The translations under genes were made by a program, and so were the position numbers. Shown here one piece after another: positions 1 through 12,292 of a stretch of DNA of 64,000 nucleotides. Source of the DNA: Bolinopsis microptera (Eukaryota; Ctenophora; Tentaculata; Lobata; Bolinopsidae); contig NC_087079.1 of the NCBI RefSeq assembly GCF_026151205.1, positions 16,734,945 through 16,798,944 on the forward strand. The letters run 5' to 3'. The notes beneath the pieces are model-generated. The model made no database searches and had not been told where the DNA came from. It worked only from the letters and a program-made list of their open reading frames with translations. The stretch's first letter is position 1; the number at the start of each line of letters is the position of its first letter.

Positions 1-3000
1 AAATGAAAGGTGAGCTACATTGCGTTAACATTTTCTAACGTAACTTTTATCATACTTGCGTCACTTTGAGAAAGTTCGAGAATATGACTGCCGATCTGAA
101 AGATCTGCATCACGTGTGTTAGTCCGCGAAGTTTTAGCATAAGATGATTAAACTAACGTCACATAATTGGTTCATGCATCACTTTCACTTTGAAGTTACG
201 ATACCAAAAGCAAGTTTAAAGACATGATCTAAATTCTAAATACACGACAAAGTCAGACACAAATTCCAAAACGACCAGTGGAATGCTATTTACATCCACA
301 TTCCATCTCAAATGAAATCTCACTGTTTAATCTCAACGAAAACTACTCAAAATCTGGAACAGATTATTTAGATCGAACTAAAATAACCCAGTATGTGGCC
401 CACCAAACTACGGAACCAGTTTGAGCAGCACTGTAATCAGGTGACGAGAAAGGAGAATGTACACAGCCGCGTGATGAGGTCGGGTTAGATAAGCAATAAG
501 AGTAAGACCAAGTAGCTACTTTGGAACAACGAGTCCAAAAACCTAAGTGTATGTCTGCACATAACTCAGCTACTCAACAACATATTAACCTAGGCCAATC
601 TAAGTAGTTCGGAGCTCAAATTGCGCGGTCTTTAAGAAATTATTTGACCCGTGATTATATTTATATCAGGGGAAAACGAAAACACGACGTTAAAATGGAA
701 GAAGGCGATCCACGCGCTGCTACTCATCATATGATTTGTCTGGTCAAGGCAGGATCTCCCCGCTGATTGGTTTATATTTAAGAGAAATAAGTTCACCGTC
801 AACCTGTACTAGAAATCAGATTTGAGGTTTACCTTGGTTCAGAACGGGGCTAAAAATTAGAGCACTAATCAACACGTAACACAGGTTAAGCCCTAAAAAC
901 GAAACAAGGAAGCGGCAAGCGAGATACGGAGTAAAATACCGGAGGGAGGGAGGCTATGTCAGTTCTGATGATGGTGTAAGAGGTATAAACCGCACAAGGG
1001 GGGCTACAAACAACAGTTAACCTGTATGATACATGTAGCGGAGCTGTAGACGATAACGAATTAAGGGGTAACAAGGAGTCAAATCCTGTATGTCTAGACG
1101 TGTTAGGAATGCACTGGAGATTAATTACAATTACAAGTGTGTGAAGAGGTTATCCTAATTATACTTGTTGTGGAGTGATGTAGAGTGACGTGCTGCGCCA
1201 CTTTAGATTTTGTACTCTCGTTCTCTCTGAGTGTATTGAGTGATGTGAAATTGTGATGTGAAATTAACATTTATTGTTATTTGATGAAACTTATGCTTGG
1301 TTTGCAAGACAAATTGATGAGTTAAAGTAAATCTCTGGGCTGAATTGATCAATATCATGCGGCCCTGAGATTGTAAATTATAACTGAGATGGTAAATTAT
1401 AACATAGAGAAAGTAAAACAAAAAAGCCCACAAATAATTGGCAAAGGAAATAATGCGTAAACCTGCAGAAAGAATTCCAACTTTGCTTACAGCTCATGCT
1501 CATCTTATTATGTTGCGAGTGTTGAGACGTCGGAAAATATAAAAATAAATCTTACACTTGAGCTGTTTTGTCTTTAATCAATAGGGAACATATAATTACA
1601 GACTAGCGAATAAGATAATCAAGAACTGGACAATATAACCGCATACAACAAGATAATCTACAGGAAATAATGCCACTTATTCCTTTTATTACTATACTTA
1701 TAAACCTCCAAACTCGTATATAGCGGCCCAGGAATCTTGAGATACGAGCCTATATTTGAGAAGGTGGGTGCAGGCTAAAGATACCATCAAATCCTCGTCA
1801 CCCTGACCAACTGTATGAGATTAAGAGAACCTGACACCAGTAGATCAGGTCTAAACCTTGCGAGATATGTATCTTGAGGGTGAGAGAGAGAGAGAGAGGG
1901 TGAGTTGAGGCGCTGCTTGGCATCTTGTGCAGGTGATGGCATCCTGCAACTCTGTTAGGGAGCCTTGATCGGGTTGCAGCATCCTTGCTAACTCTACCTT
2001 GCTAACTGCTCCCTCGGCTGTTAGATGTTGTTCTCACTGTGTTTAGTCATAAATTTTGAAAAATTCTCAGAGCTTTTGTTTTTTAGAAGTTTCTCTTGTG
2101 TCAAACATGAGGCTGAATAGTGAATAATGGTGCTGACATAGTCGGATATTTTGTGAATTACGGTCGCTGATTAACCTGGTTGATCATTTAACCCACATTA
2201 ACGCTCTCTACCGCATTATGAAGCTGGTCGTTGAAATAGAATGTAGGGTATTTTTCTAGAGTTAAGTATTTTACTAAAGTATTTCACCATCTACCCCTGC
2301 TGTTATTACTAAAATATTGTACCGTAATTACAGTTACTATAGTGCGAGGACAATTTGTTTGTTATCAGACAGTGTCGGACAGTGTTGAGACACATTGTTG
2401 TCGAAACAACACAATGTCCCCAAACATTTACTAAAGACCAGGACCGTTTTGGAAGTGTTCCGCGTTTTAATTTGATAACACCGGCCCCCCCTCCCTCATC
2501 ACAATCAAACATCTTATTAAGCACTATGAATTGTCAAAAGATTATTTCTCTCCACCAGATACACACAATAACATCAGATCTCTGAGAGCAGACCACGTGT
2601 TAAACGCGGCTTTGTTTACAGATTGCATGGGACAGTGAAACTGTGCTCAGACTAGATGAGGGACAGTTAAAGGCTTGCTCCACAGGATCTGCTGGTTGTC
2701 CCGACCAGCTGGTCACAGAGAAAATGCAGTCAAAACACGATGACAAATAGACCCCGAGTATAAACTGGTTCTTTGATGTCAGGATCATTGACTGCTGTAA
2801 TTATCTAAATTCACTGTTTACAGTTTTGAGGGAGAGATTGTTGCCAGTATAAATTTAACGACATCACGACCAGGACGGCAGATCAAATTATTGGCCGATA
2901 TGATGGAAATTTTGTGGAAATTCCTGCTGTCGGAAGTATGAATGCCTGTAAATAAGAATTATCCCTGTATCGACAAACTTGATTAAGTCCCTCAATGTAA

Positions 3001-5819
3001 ATTTACAAATAAAATTACCAGTGGATGCATCTCGAGTAATTTTTCGTTTTACAGTAAAGCCCTTTTCAAGACTTCAGACTGATTTCAAGAAAATCCCGTA
3101 AAACGTACTGCTAAAGCGACTAACACCGAATTTCTTACGGCATTCTTATTCTACTAATTTTATCGGAACCTGCCCTAACAAATCAAATAAAACCATAAAG
3201 CCAATTTCTGCTGTCGGGGATAAGTAAAGATTGAAAATAGTGGAGGTGAAATATCAGTTTTACGTTAGAAACAAAGGAGAAAATAGGCACAATAAAAAGT
3301 TATTTAACTGATAAGGGATAAATATTATTTGCTCACGTAACTGTTACGTAACGTTTTCTAACGAAGATAAGTTGAATATAGCACTAGCACGAAATTTTTA
3401 ATCACAATATATACTATAGGATGATACCAATGATTATTATTAATTAACAAATTTTACAATGCATCCAGGACCGGCACCTACTAATAATAACTTAACTAAC
3501 AAAAACTTATAACTACTTAAATAACCTTCTCGATCCCAACAATGAAAACCTACAATGAAGACTAAAGTGAAAAAAACGCAACGCACTTTGTGAAAGACAA
3601 AACGAACTTTATACAAAAGTAGTCTTTATGTTCGTCAAAAAATCGCAAGAACTCGTTAAACTTGCGTCATTACTGACACGCGAGGAAAAAAACAAAGTGT
3701 GCGCACCTCGAAATACTGAAGACAAAAGAAGGAGGAGGAGGAGGAGAAAAGTGCAGAGTTAACGACCCGGCACCAGGCCCTCCACTTGGATTGAACTGTC
3801 CGAAATACAAAGAAGTTCACGAGAGGAGCACAATGATAGATGCTCCTTTCTTAAACTTTTACATCGATAGAAAGTTTCACCTGACAAATCGTAGAGTGAT
3901 TGTTGGAATAACGAGAAGATGTGTGGGCCGGGTTGGTATTCGACCAATCACCGGGCGGGTTTTTCTAGTGACAATTGAGTTGGACCAATGGGAGACTAGA
4001 GATCGGTGGTCATGTGACAGACATACAGGTATAACACCTCAGTTTTACTAAGCCAGGTGCTGGTGAACTACGGACAGGATTATAATTATAATGCCAACTA
4101 TAAATCATGCTCTGGTTAACGGACCAGAGTGTGTCTGGAGACGTGGCGATTCCAGAGGAACCAGGACGGAGGGTGGAGACTGGAGGGTGAAGAGGGTATG
4201 AACCTCAGTGGAACTTTGTGAGGTTGAACTAACATGACCCTGAAGTGCAGTGCCCATTGTTCCTCCGTAGGTTTTCCAACTTTTCGTGATTGTTCGCCAT
4301 TTAGCGCTACATGTAACGTGATAATCACATGACCTCACATTAGCTCATTTTATTGGATAAGAAGTGTGAAAGGAAGGTTGCATTCCATGATTCAGTAGCT
4401 ATATAATTCGATTTCAGTGCAGTCCTGCTTGATCTACGTAGCAGATATATCGCGCGTGCTCGCGTCATCCTCCAACCTGATTGGTGGAAACCATCTAACT
4501 CGGCCGCTGATTGGACCTGACTGAAGAGATCTTAATGGGAAAGGGAGTTAAGGTCCAGATTTCACAAGTATGTTTAACAGAGCGCACCTGCTTCTTTAGT
4601 CTAACTAGTTCAAAAGGTTTAAATTTAATTGGATTAATGTGCTCCACTTTTTAATGTAGCGGTAGAAGGTGATCACGTGGGTTGTTAATGAGCCCTGATT
4701 GGTTAATATTCCTTAAATTGAGCCTGATTGGTTGATGGCTCTCAAATCCAACGCACGACGAGCATTCACAAGGTATTGTTAACAAAAGGACATCATGATG
4801 CAATAGCCAATACAGTACGTTAGAGTGAGTCAATAGCTGCAGGTTAAAAAGTTAAACAAACCAGGATTCTGGAGTTTAGGTTTCCTTTGGACTTTTTAAA
4901 ATACCGTTTAACAAATTTTTGGCGACTGACCTAATAGCTGAAATTGAACTTCCCGATTTGAATTACCGATGATTGAAAAACCGATAATGCGGAAAAATTG
5001 ATTATGAAAAATTTTCTGACCAGTAAATTGTAAGGGTTGTGGTTAGGAGACTAATTCTTGTGCATGTTGATGTAGCTCAGTTCTATTATTATCATTTTCA
5101 ACCCTTCGATCAAAATGTTGTCAACTATAACAATTATACCGCTAACGCCAAAATGTGCACTAAAACAAATGGGCAAGACAAATCAATTAAGATTTGAGAG
5201 AAAAGAAAATAGCTGACCGTGCAAATTGACACACAGATGATACTCAACAGAACGCTAGATGTGTTATTGTTCTCGTTCAAAAATGTACAAAATAAGCACG
5301 TAGCGTGCCGGTGAGACTCACAGTTCCGATCTTATCCACCTTTTGTTATGACAGGAGAAAACAAAGGGGCAATTAACGACTGGTATGTTGCAATAGTGGA
5401 CCCCTCGTTTCACACCAAGATATTGGTGGGAAACTCAGAGCAGAGGTTTTTTCAACCCTCGGGAAATTATCGATATCGTGTTTCACACTACTGGAACATG
5501 GCAGATGGGAAGGGAAATTGATGCAATTGAGTTGCAAATACGATCACTATAATTTACCGTTTGGAAAATCTCGGAAACTGGGTCAATGTAAAAATATTAA
5601 CAATAACATAAATAGGGCTGCTATATCTTCAAATTTTGCCTTACATAGATCACAAATCAAGTACTATCCACAAGAAAGCAAATGTCCGTCATACCTTACA
5701 ACAAAATAGTAGGGGCTGAGTAAAACAGAAAACGATAAGGCTGCCGGACAATTGAGCCCAATCTAGATCAAGCAACCATGGGAGATTACGTCACTGATAA
5801 CATCACTGATTGGGAGATT
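1..5819. other. Gene-poor region, no recognisable gene
   Basis: No open frame in this stretch looks like a known protein; those present are short and overlap on both strands. What can be seen: a GA microsatellite near 1878-1900, a GGA-rich run near 3727-3748, isolated CACGTG E-boxes near 111, 2593 and 4674, and a run of ATTGG/CCAAT boxes between about 4478 and 4735. It may be intergenic sequence or a large intron of a gene whose exons I cannot recognise. Confidence 0.5.
4470..4770. promoter_or_regulatory. CCAAT-box and E-box cluster
   Basis: Within about 300 bases there are four ATTGG motifs (inverted CCAAT, near 4479, 4510, 4697 and 4727) and one GATCACGTGG E-box at 4671-4680. CCAAT is bound by NF-Y and CACGTG by bHLH-ZIP factors of the MYC/USF/MITF type. 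A promoter or enhancer role is inference; no transcript start was identified. Confidence 0.3.
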
Positions 5820-5835
5820 ACGTCACTGATTGGGA

Positions 5836-7173
5836 GATTACTTATCGAAATACACTCTCACTGCCGTTTTAAAATTGTTAGCTCTCGTTATCGCACTGCT
5901 TATCTCTTGATAATTACACCGCTACTGCGCTGCTAGCTTGTTGTGCTGATCTTTACGATGGCAGATTTGGACTTGGAAAGTATCAATTACATGTGGAATG
6001 AGTTGTTCACCTGGAGCAAAGAGACTCTGAAGAAATTTGGCAAGCCTTACGGAAAGTTAAAGGACATTGCGGACGCTAAGAACTTCAACAGACTGAATAA
6101 GCCGGAGATTGTCGATGTGTGTGGTCGATCTTTTGAGTATACGAACTATCTTATGGAGACCGTTGAAGCGTATAAGAATGTGTTGACCAGACTTCAGGGT
6201 CAGTTAATTGAGAAGCAAGAGCAGGTTATCAGTGTTCAGGCCGAGCTATCAGCTTGCAAGACTGAGCAACTTGAAGCGTTGAAGAAAACTGTGTCAAGTT
6301 CAGTTGCTGATTCAGTGAAAGCGGAGTTCCAATCTTACAGCTCAGTCGTTCAAAGTTTGCCAGCACAGTCTCCAGTAATCAGCCCGGAAGCATTGACGTC
6401 TGTAGTCAAGACTATTGTTGCAGAGGAGGACCGCAGCAGGAACCTTCTTATCTTCGGTCTGCCTGAGGAAAACGAAGAGAGGCTCGAATCTCAAGTCAGT
6501 GAAGTTCTGGAAACTATTGGCATAAAGCCAAAAGTAGAGGCTCAGAGAATAGGAAAAAAGAAAACGGTTGACTCAATGCGACCAGTTAAAGTTAACACCT
6601 CAAACTCGCTCATCGTTAATCAGATTCTGAGGAATGCCAGGAACCTGCGGCAGAGTGAGAAGTTTAAGACAGTTTTCTTGAGCCCTGATCGGTCTGTCGA
6701 ACAGAGGAAGCTCCGGAAAGATCTGGTACAGGACATGAAGAAGCGGGCACTTGCAGAACCGACCAAAAAGTTTTACATAAAGGACGGGCAAATTTATTGT
6801 GCCGATAAGAGCAACGGTTGACAACTTTTTTTGAGTGTGTGTTTCGTGTGCTGTTTTGATATGTTTTGGACCATGTTTGTGAGGGACATATTGGTAGCTG
6901 TAGTTATTTTCTATACAAGACTGAATAGTCTTCAGGCTTTAGCTGAGCTTTAATTTCCGACGCAGTTTTGTTGAGCCACTAGTCCATGATGGGGAATATA
7001 AACAATATATTTAACTCTTAATATAATGGTCATAGCTACTTTTAATTTCATGAATCATACAGATTTTAAAGTACGCTGGTACGATTTTTATCTTATTAAA
7101 TTGCTGTTCAATATCTATTTTAGTAAACATTAACTGGGGTAGTAAAACCCAGTTCCCAATCAATCAATCAATC
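5836..7173 (+). mobile_element. LINE-derived element carrying ORF1 only, with TSDs
   Basis: A 1.34 kb insertion is bounded by a 16-bp direct repeat, ACGTCACTGATTGGGA, at 5820-5835 and 7174-7189, as expected of a target-site duplication. It has about 120 bases of 5' leader, one intact ORF, and a 3' UTR that ends in a stem-loop (AACTGGG paired with CCCAGTT, about 7134-7156) followed by a short (AATC)n tail. A 3' hairpin plus microsatellite tail is typical of non-LTR retrotransposons. No endonuclease or reverse transcriptase follows, so it resembles a half-LINE mobilised in trans. The insertion site was already locally repetitive (GGGAGATTACGTCACTGAT is repeated just upstream). Confidence 0.75.
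5958..6821 (+). CDS. LINE ORF1-type RNA-binding protein, intact
   Basis: The 287-aa ORF starts at the first ATG (MADLDLES); the frame is open a little further upstream but without an ATG. Residues about 60-110 look like a coiled coil (heptad-rich, EKQEQV...SAELSACK). A spacer rich in S, Q and P follows. Then comes an RRM-like block beginning RNLLIFGLPEE and a C-terminal basic block (VFLSPDRS, EQRKLRKDLV, KKFYIKDGQIYCADK). The order coiled coil, RRM-like and C-terminal domain is that of L1/CR1-type ORF1 proteins, which bind their own RNA and act as nucleic-acid chaperones. There is no premature stop. It lies inside a TSD-flanked element with no RT gene. The family assignment is from motif resemblance; the exact clade is not determined. 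Confidence 0.8.
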   Translation: MADLDLESINYMWNELFTWSKETLKKFGKPYGKLKDIADAKNFNRLNKPEIVDVCGRSFEYTNYLMETVEAYKNVLTRLQGQLIEKQEQVISVQAELSACKTEQLEALKKTVSSSVADSVKAEFQSYSSVVQSLPAQSPVISPEALTSVVKTIVAEEDRSRNLLIFGLPEENEERLESQVSEVLETIGIKPKVEAQRIGKKKTVDSMRPVKVNTSNSLIVNQILRNARNLRQSEKFKTVFLSPDRSVEQRKLRKDLVQDMKKRALAEPTKKFYIKDGQIYCADKSNG

Positions 7174-7189
7174 ACGTCACTGATTGGGA

Positions 7190-7937
7190 ACCTGTTAATG
7201 GCCTGTTAATGTGTGGGAACTGAGCGCATTTGTCGGTAGAACAACGATAACACACTAACATCTGATAACATCTGATAAGCCAAGATAAGAAACAGAGAGT
7301 AAAATTGGAGAAGCTGAACCACCTCTTTGATCTCTGTGAATAAACGTAAGTGCCAGATTGAGATGATTGCAATGGTGCTGAATGGGTCGGGACTCCGTGC
7401 TGAATAAACTCCTTAATTGACAATTTAGTCATTGTCTAACACGCACATGTGTCCCCGTAAATTAGCCCAGAATAAAAACATGCACACAGGTCAAGCATGA
7501 ACATCTGCACCATCCACACTGACCAATAGGAGAGAAGAGATTGTGGAGACAGCCAATAGGAGACCAAGGATCTTATCACGTGATCAGGTCGAGCAAACAA
7601 AAGGGACTGGAGCGAGTTAGGCGATAAATTAAATATACAGCGCAGTGGTGAGTATTTAATTCTTTGTTGAGTATTATTGAGATTAATGGGTCGCAGGGCT
7701 GCAACTTGAAATAAAATCAGTGAATTAGAAGGTTAGTAAACACATTTAGGGCAATTTAGCGAGGGTGAATGAATGTATCAATAGTCGCACAGGTTGGCTA
7801 CAATGGTTGTTAAATAGATAATCATCAAGCGGTAAAGAATAATAATTGTCGAGAGTTGTATGTCGACAATCTCTGACAAACACTAGAGGCTTTTAATTTT
7901 CAAACAATACAGTTTAGTAAATTGAAGATTAGGGTTA
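7190..7937. promoter_or_regulatory. Non-coding stretch with CCAAT/E-box cluster at 7520-7595
   Basis: No gene is recognisable. Two CCAATAGGAG motifs (near 7523 and 7553) lie close to a palindromic ATCACGTGAT E-box at 7575-7584. The spacing resembles the other CCAAT/E-box clusters of this window. Regulatory function is inferred. Confidence 0.3.
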
Positions 7938-8117
7938 CGTAAAAATACCTTATCGGACCTTATTTTGGTTGACATTACATGGACGGACATAATTTTGGGC
8001 GGACATAATTTAAATTAAGTACGCAAAACTTTCTCTGAACGTACATGATAGCGGGACTTTATTTTGGGCGGAGCACACTCGTAATATCCGACCAAATAAA
8101 GTTCGATAACGTATGCA
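7938..8117. mobile_element. Putative short MITE with ATCGGAC-type inverted ends
   Basis: The left end (CTTATCGGACCTTATTTTGG) and the reverse complement of the right end (GTTATCGAACTTTATTTGG) match imperfectly over about 20 bases. The interior has no ORF. Related sequence, including AATAAAGTCCGATAAGG, recurs at about 18748-18873, so it is a dispersed family. No clear TSD was seen. Confidence 0.4.
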
Positions 8118-9964
8118 ATGCCAATAGCATTATCAATAACTATAAGCAAGTGGTTCTGAAAAACTCAGATGACACGTCTGAAAAGTTGTAAAATTAAAGC
8201 TATAGAGTTAAATCTATTTCCAGCACATCCTTGCGGACTACGTCTTCCAAAAATAAAGCAAACAATGGTAGACTATCTCTGCGAGGACAGTACGGCGAGC
8301 ATGAGTTTAAAAAGGTCGCATTGTTCCTTTTATTTAGGTACCAGATCTTGTGTAATAATAAACAGGACGTATAAAGGGCGTGTCACGTGACAGACGAGCA
8401 TTGCTGTAGACTGACGATCTAGGTAAGCAGGCTGTTCCGTCTTTTGTCTGAGTTTTTACATTTTTGGGAAAGTTTTCAATCAATGGAGGGACAAGGTGGT
8501 TAAAAGTCGAGGTATCATTGTTAAATGGGAGGGATAAAAGAATTTCCAAACGGAACTGGCAGCAGTTGAATACGCCACGAGACAGAAAAGAAGCGTCCCC
8601 ATAGGCCGCCCCTCTCGTGTCAGATAACAATCATTCGCCAAAATTTAGAGAACTTAAGAGCTCGGGCGACTCCACGGGTGGGGGTAGCTCCTGAAAAACA
8701 ATGAAAATGCTTGTTTTGAGGCTGGCGATATGACTAAGGGTATAACAAAAGGATAATTACGGGTAAATTGTGTCCACGTGTTGGTTCGTTAAACGGGAGA
8801 GTAAGGTGTCACGGTATTGTGCCCGGAGTGAGAGAAAAGGAGGAGCACTCCTTTCTAATTGGAGACAAGCAGGCTAGCTAGACAAGATCAGCGACATTTA
8901 GACGTTTCAGTTTGGCACAATTTACCAGAATTTAGACAAGAGCGTGGGTAATGGAGGAGAAGGGAGCCGTTTTTAACGTGACCTCATCTGCGATGAGTGG
9001 AAATGGTGTGATACAAGGTACCGGACAAAACAAGCAGCGAGCAATTTGAACCGGAACGTGCTTCCGATACTCAAGAATGTGAGGAATTATCACCATTTTG
9101 TGGTTTTTGGTAACAATTGAGAGATTGAAAATGGGATGTGATTAGCCCGAGACGGCGCGCACGATATATCTGATTTATCTACACCAAGATCTGCACCATC
9201 GTTTAGTATGGGTACTAAGGGTTCAATTTCAAAAGATTCGCTCTTGTCCTAATTAATATTTCAAGAGTTGAAGGTACAGTAAAATAAGAGATGAAGAGAA
9301 GTCGAGATGAACAGCGGAAGTTCGCTAGAAATCTGCGAAAGCCTAAAAACCCAAACCCACGCGTTTTCATGCTCTAAGCCAGCTAAACAAACAGTGTCTA
9401 AACAAACACTTAGACCAATGAAAGCAGACCTACCCCATAGTATCCAATCAAGAACAGAGTTTCAGAACCTTGTGATGTGATTTACGCGTGTTCCCATGCC
9501 TCGGTCCGGTGTTGACATCAAATTTTAACGAGTTTTAAAACACCCCAACGTTTTTAATAAAACTAAACCGTTTCCACAGCTTCGCCCTGATTAGGAAAGC
9601 TCCTGCTGTAATTACCCAGTTTACGGTGATCTCACAATCACTAAATGCAGCAAACTTTTCCGGACTCCTTCGCTTGGAAAATCTTAAATCTCCAGGTAGA
9701 GCACGACGATGGTCTCAGGAAGCGAGTCTCTATGAGTATCTCGGTGTGCGGTAATTTCAACTGCAACAAGGGAAGATATTCCCACGATGAACTTACAAAG
9801 CAGACTTATCGGCCTGAAACCCTATTTCTACCTTCAGACTGCGTTGATATGGACCAAAACAGCGTCTTTCAATAACGGACAAATTCGACACATCATGCAA
9901 AATAGCTAGAACTTTAAAAAACCCTTTTCAATGAACCATGAAACAGCACGAAACTAGCCTTGTT
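8118..9964. other. Non-coding stretch, nothing recognised
   Basis: No known protein or RNA gene is seen. E-boxes occur at about 8384 and 8775. A 76-codon frame at 9645-9875 has no recognisable motif and lacks support. Confidence 0.4.
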
Positions 9965-10077
9965 TAGCTGAGCTGCAGTTATACAGAGCTGCAGTTATAC
10001 AGAGCTGCAGTTATACAGAGCTGCAGTTATACAGAGCTGCAGTTATACAGAGCTGCAGTTATACAGAGCTGCAGTTA
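9965..10077. repeat. Tandem repeat, 16-bp unit, about 7 copies
   Basis: The unit GAGCTGCAGTTATACA is repeated head to tail with almost no divergence, just upstream of the larger 45-bp minisatellite. Confidence 0.9.
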
Positions 10078-10164
10078 AACTAATAAGCTCCTGTGTGCAG
10101 CTGAGAGGACCGGTTACACCATGTTAAACGGTATTCATTGTACAGTCCCAACTTGTAAAGTGTC

Positions 10165-12292
10165 AGTAGGTCGTTCGCTTGACAATCAGTGAAGTGTCAG
10201 TAAAATGCACCCTGGTCCCCAGCTCGACAATCAGTGAAGTGTCAGTAAAATGCACCCTGGTCCCCAGCTCGACAATCAATGAAGTGTCAGTAAAATGCAC
10301 CCTGGTCCCCAGTTCGCTCGACAATCAATGAAGTGTCAGTAAAATGCACCCTGGTCCCCAGTTCGCTCGACAATCAATGAAGTGTCAGTAAAATGCACCC
10401 TGGTCCCCAGTTCGCTCGACAATCAATGAAGTGTCAGTAAAATGCACCCTGGTCCCCAGCTCGACAATCAATGAAGTGTCAGTAAAATGCACCCTGGTCC
10501 CCAGTTCGACAATCAATGAAGTGTCAGTAAAATGCACCCTGGTCCCCAGCTCGACAATCAATGAAGTGTCAGTAAAATGCACCCTGGTCCCCAGCTCGAC
10601 AATCAATGAAGTGTCAGTAAAATGCACCCTGGTCCCCAGCTCGACAATCAATGAAGTGTCAGTAAAATGCACCCTGGTCCCCAGCTCGACAATCAATGAA
10701 GTGTCAGTAAAATGCACCCTGGTCCCCAGTTCGCTCGACAATCAATGAAGTGTCAGTAAAATGCACCCTGGTCCCCAGTTCGACAATCAATGAAGTGTCA
10801 GTAAAATGCACCCTGGTCCCCAGTTCGACAATCAATGAAGTGTCAGTAAAATGCACCCTGGTCCCCAGTTCGACAATCAATGAAGTGTCAGTAAAATGCA
10901 CCCTGGTCCCCAGTTCGACAATCAATGAAGTGTCAGTAAAATGCACCCTGGTCCCCAGTTCGACAATCAATGAAGTGTCAGTAAAATGCACCCTGGTCCC
11001 CAGTTCGCTCGACAATCAGTGAAGTGTCAGTAAAATGCACCCTGGTCCCCAGTTCGCTCGACAATCAATGAAGTGTCAGTAAAATGCACCCTGGTCCCCA
11101 GCTCGACAATCAGTGAAGTGTCAGTAAAATGCACCCTGGTCCCCTCGACAATCAATGAAGTGTCAGTAAAATGCACCCTGGTCCCCAGTTCGACAATCAA
11201 TGAAGTGTCAGTAAAATGCACCCTGGTCCCCTCGACAATCAATGAAGTGTCAGTAAAATGCACCCTGGTCCCCAGTTCGACAATCAATGAAGTGTCAGTA
11301 AAATGCACCCTGGTCCCCAGTTCGACAATCAATGAAGTGTCAGTAAAATGCACCCTGGTCCCCAGTTCGCTCGACAATCAGTGAAGTGTCAGTAAAATGC
11401 ACCCTGGTCCCCAGTTCGCTCGACAATCAATGAAGTGTCAGTAAAATGCACCCTGGTCCCCAGCTCGACAATCAGTGAAGTGTCAGTAAAATGCACCCTG
11501 GTCCCCTCGACAATCAATGAAGTGTCAGTAAAATGCACCCTGGTCCCCAGTTCGCTCGACAATCAATGAAGTGTCAGTAAAATGCACCCTGGTCCCCAGT
11601 TCGCTCGACAATCAATGAAGTGTCAGTAAAATGCACCCTGGTCCCCAGTTCGCTCGACAATCAATGAAGTGTCAGTAAAATGCACCCTGGTCCCCTCGAC
11701 AATCAATGAAGTGTCAGTAAAATGCACCCTGGTCCCCAGTTCGCTCGACAATCAATGAAGTGTCAGTAAAATGCACCCTGGTCCCCAGTTCGCTCGACAA
11801 TCAATGAAGTGTCAGTAAAATGCACCCTGGTCCCCAGTTCGCTCGACAATCAATGAAGTGTCAGTAAAATGCACCCTGGTCCCCAGCTCGACAATCAATG
11901 AAGTGTCAGTAAAATGCACCCTGGTCCCCAGCTCGACAATCAATGAAGTGTCAGTAAAATGCACCCTGGTCCCCAGCTCGACAATCAATGAAGTGTCAGT
12001 AAAATGCACCCTGGTCCCCAGCTCGACAATCAATGAAGTGTCAGTAAAATGCACCCTGGTCCCCAGCTCGACAATCAATGAAGTGTCAGTAAAATGCACC
12101 CTGGTCCCCAGCTCGACAATCAATGAAGTGTCAGTAAAATGCACCCTGGTCCCCAGCTCGACAATCAATGAAGTGTCAGTAAAATGCACCCTGGTCCCCA
12201 GCTCGACAATCAATGAAGTGTCAGTAAAATGCACCCTGGTCCCCAGCTCGACAATCAATGAAGTGTCAGTAAAATGCACCCTGGTCCCCAGC
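10165..12292. repeat. 2.1 kb minisatellite, 45-bp unit with 41/45/49-bp variants
   Basis: The core of each unit is GTGTCAGTAAAATGCACC followed by CTGGTCCCC. Units differ mainly at the junction: CCCCAGCTCGAC or CCCCAGTTCGAC (45 bp), CCCCAGTTCGCTCGAC (49 bp) and CCCCTCGAC (41 bp). The classes occur in runs, which suggests higher-order repeats. Because 45 is divisible by three, runs of 45-bp units stay open on both strands and give artefactual repetitive ORFs. Divergence between units is very low, suggesting recent expansion or homogenisation. Confidence 0.95.

Noticed and set aside
9645-9875. 76-codon plus-strand ORF
   Set aside because: No recognisable motif, splice partner or conservation evidence.
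10165-12292. CRISPR array
   Set aside because: Units are contiguous with no unique spacers, and the context is a eukaryotic genome.
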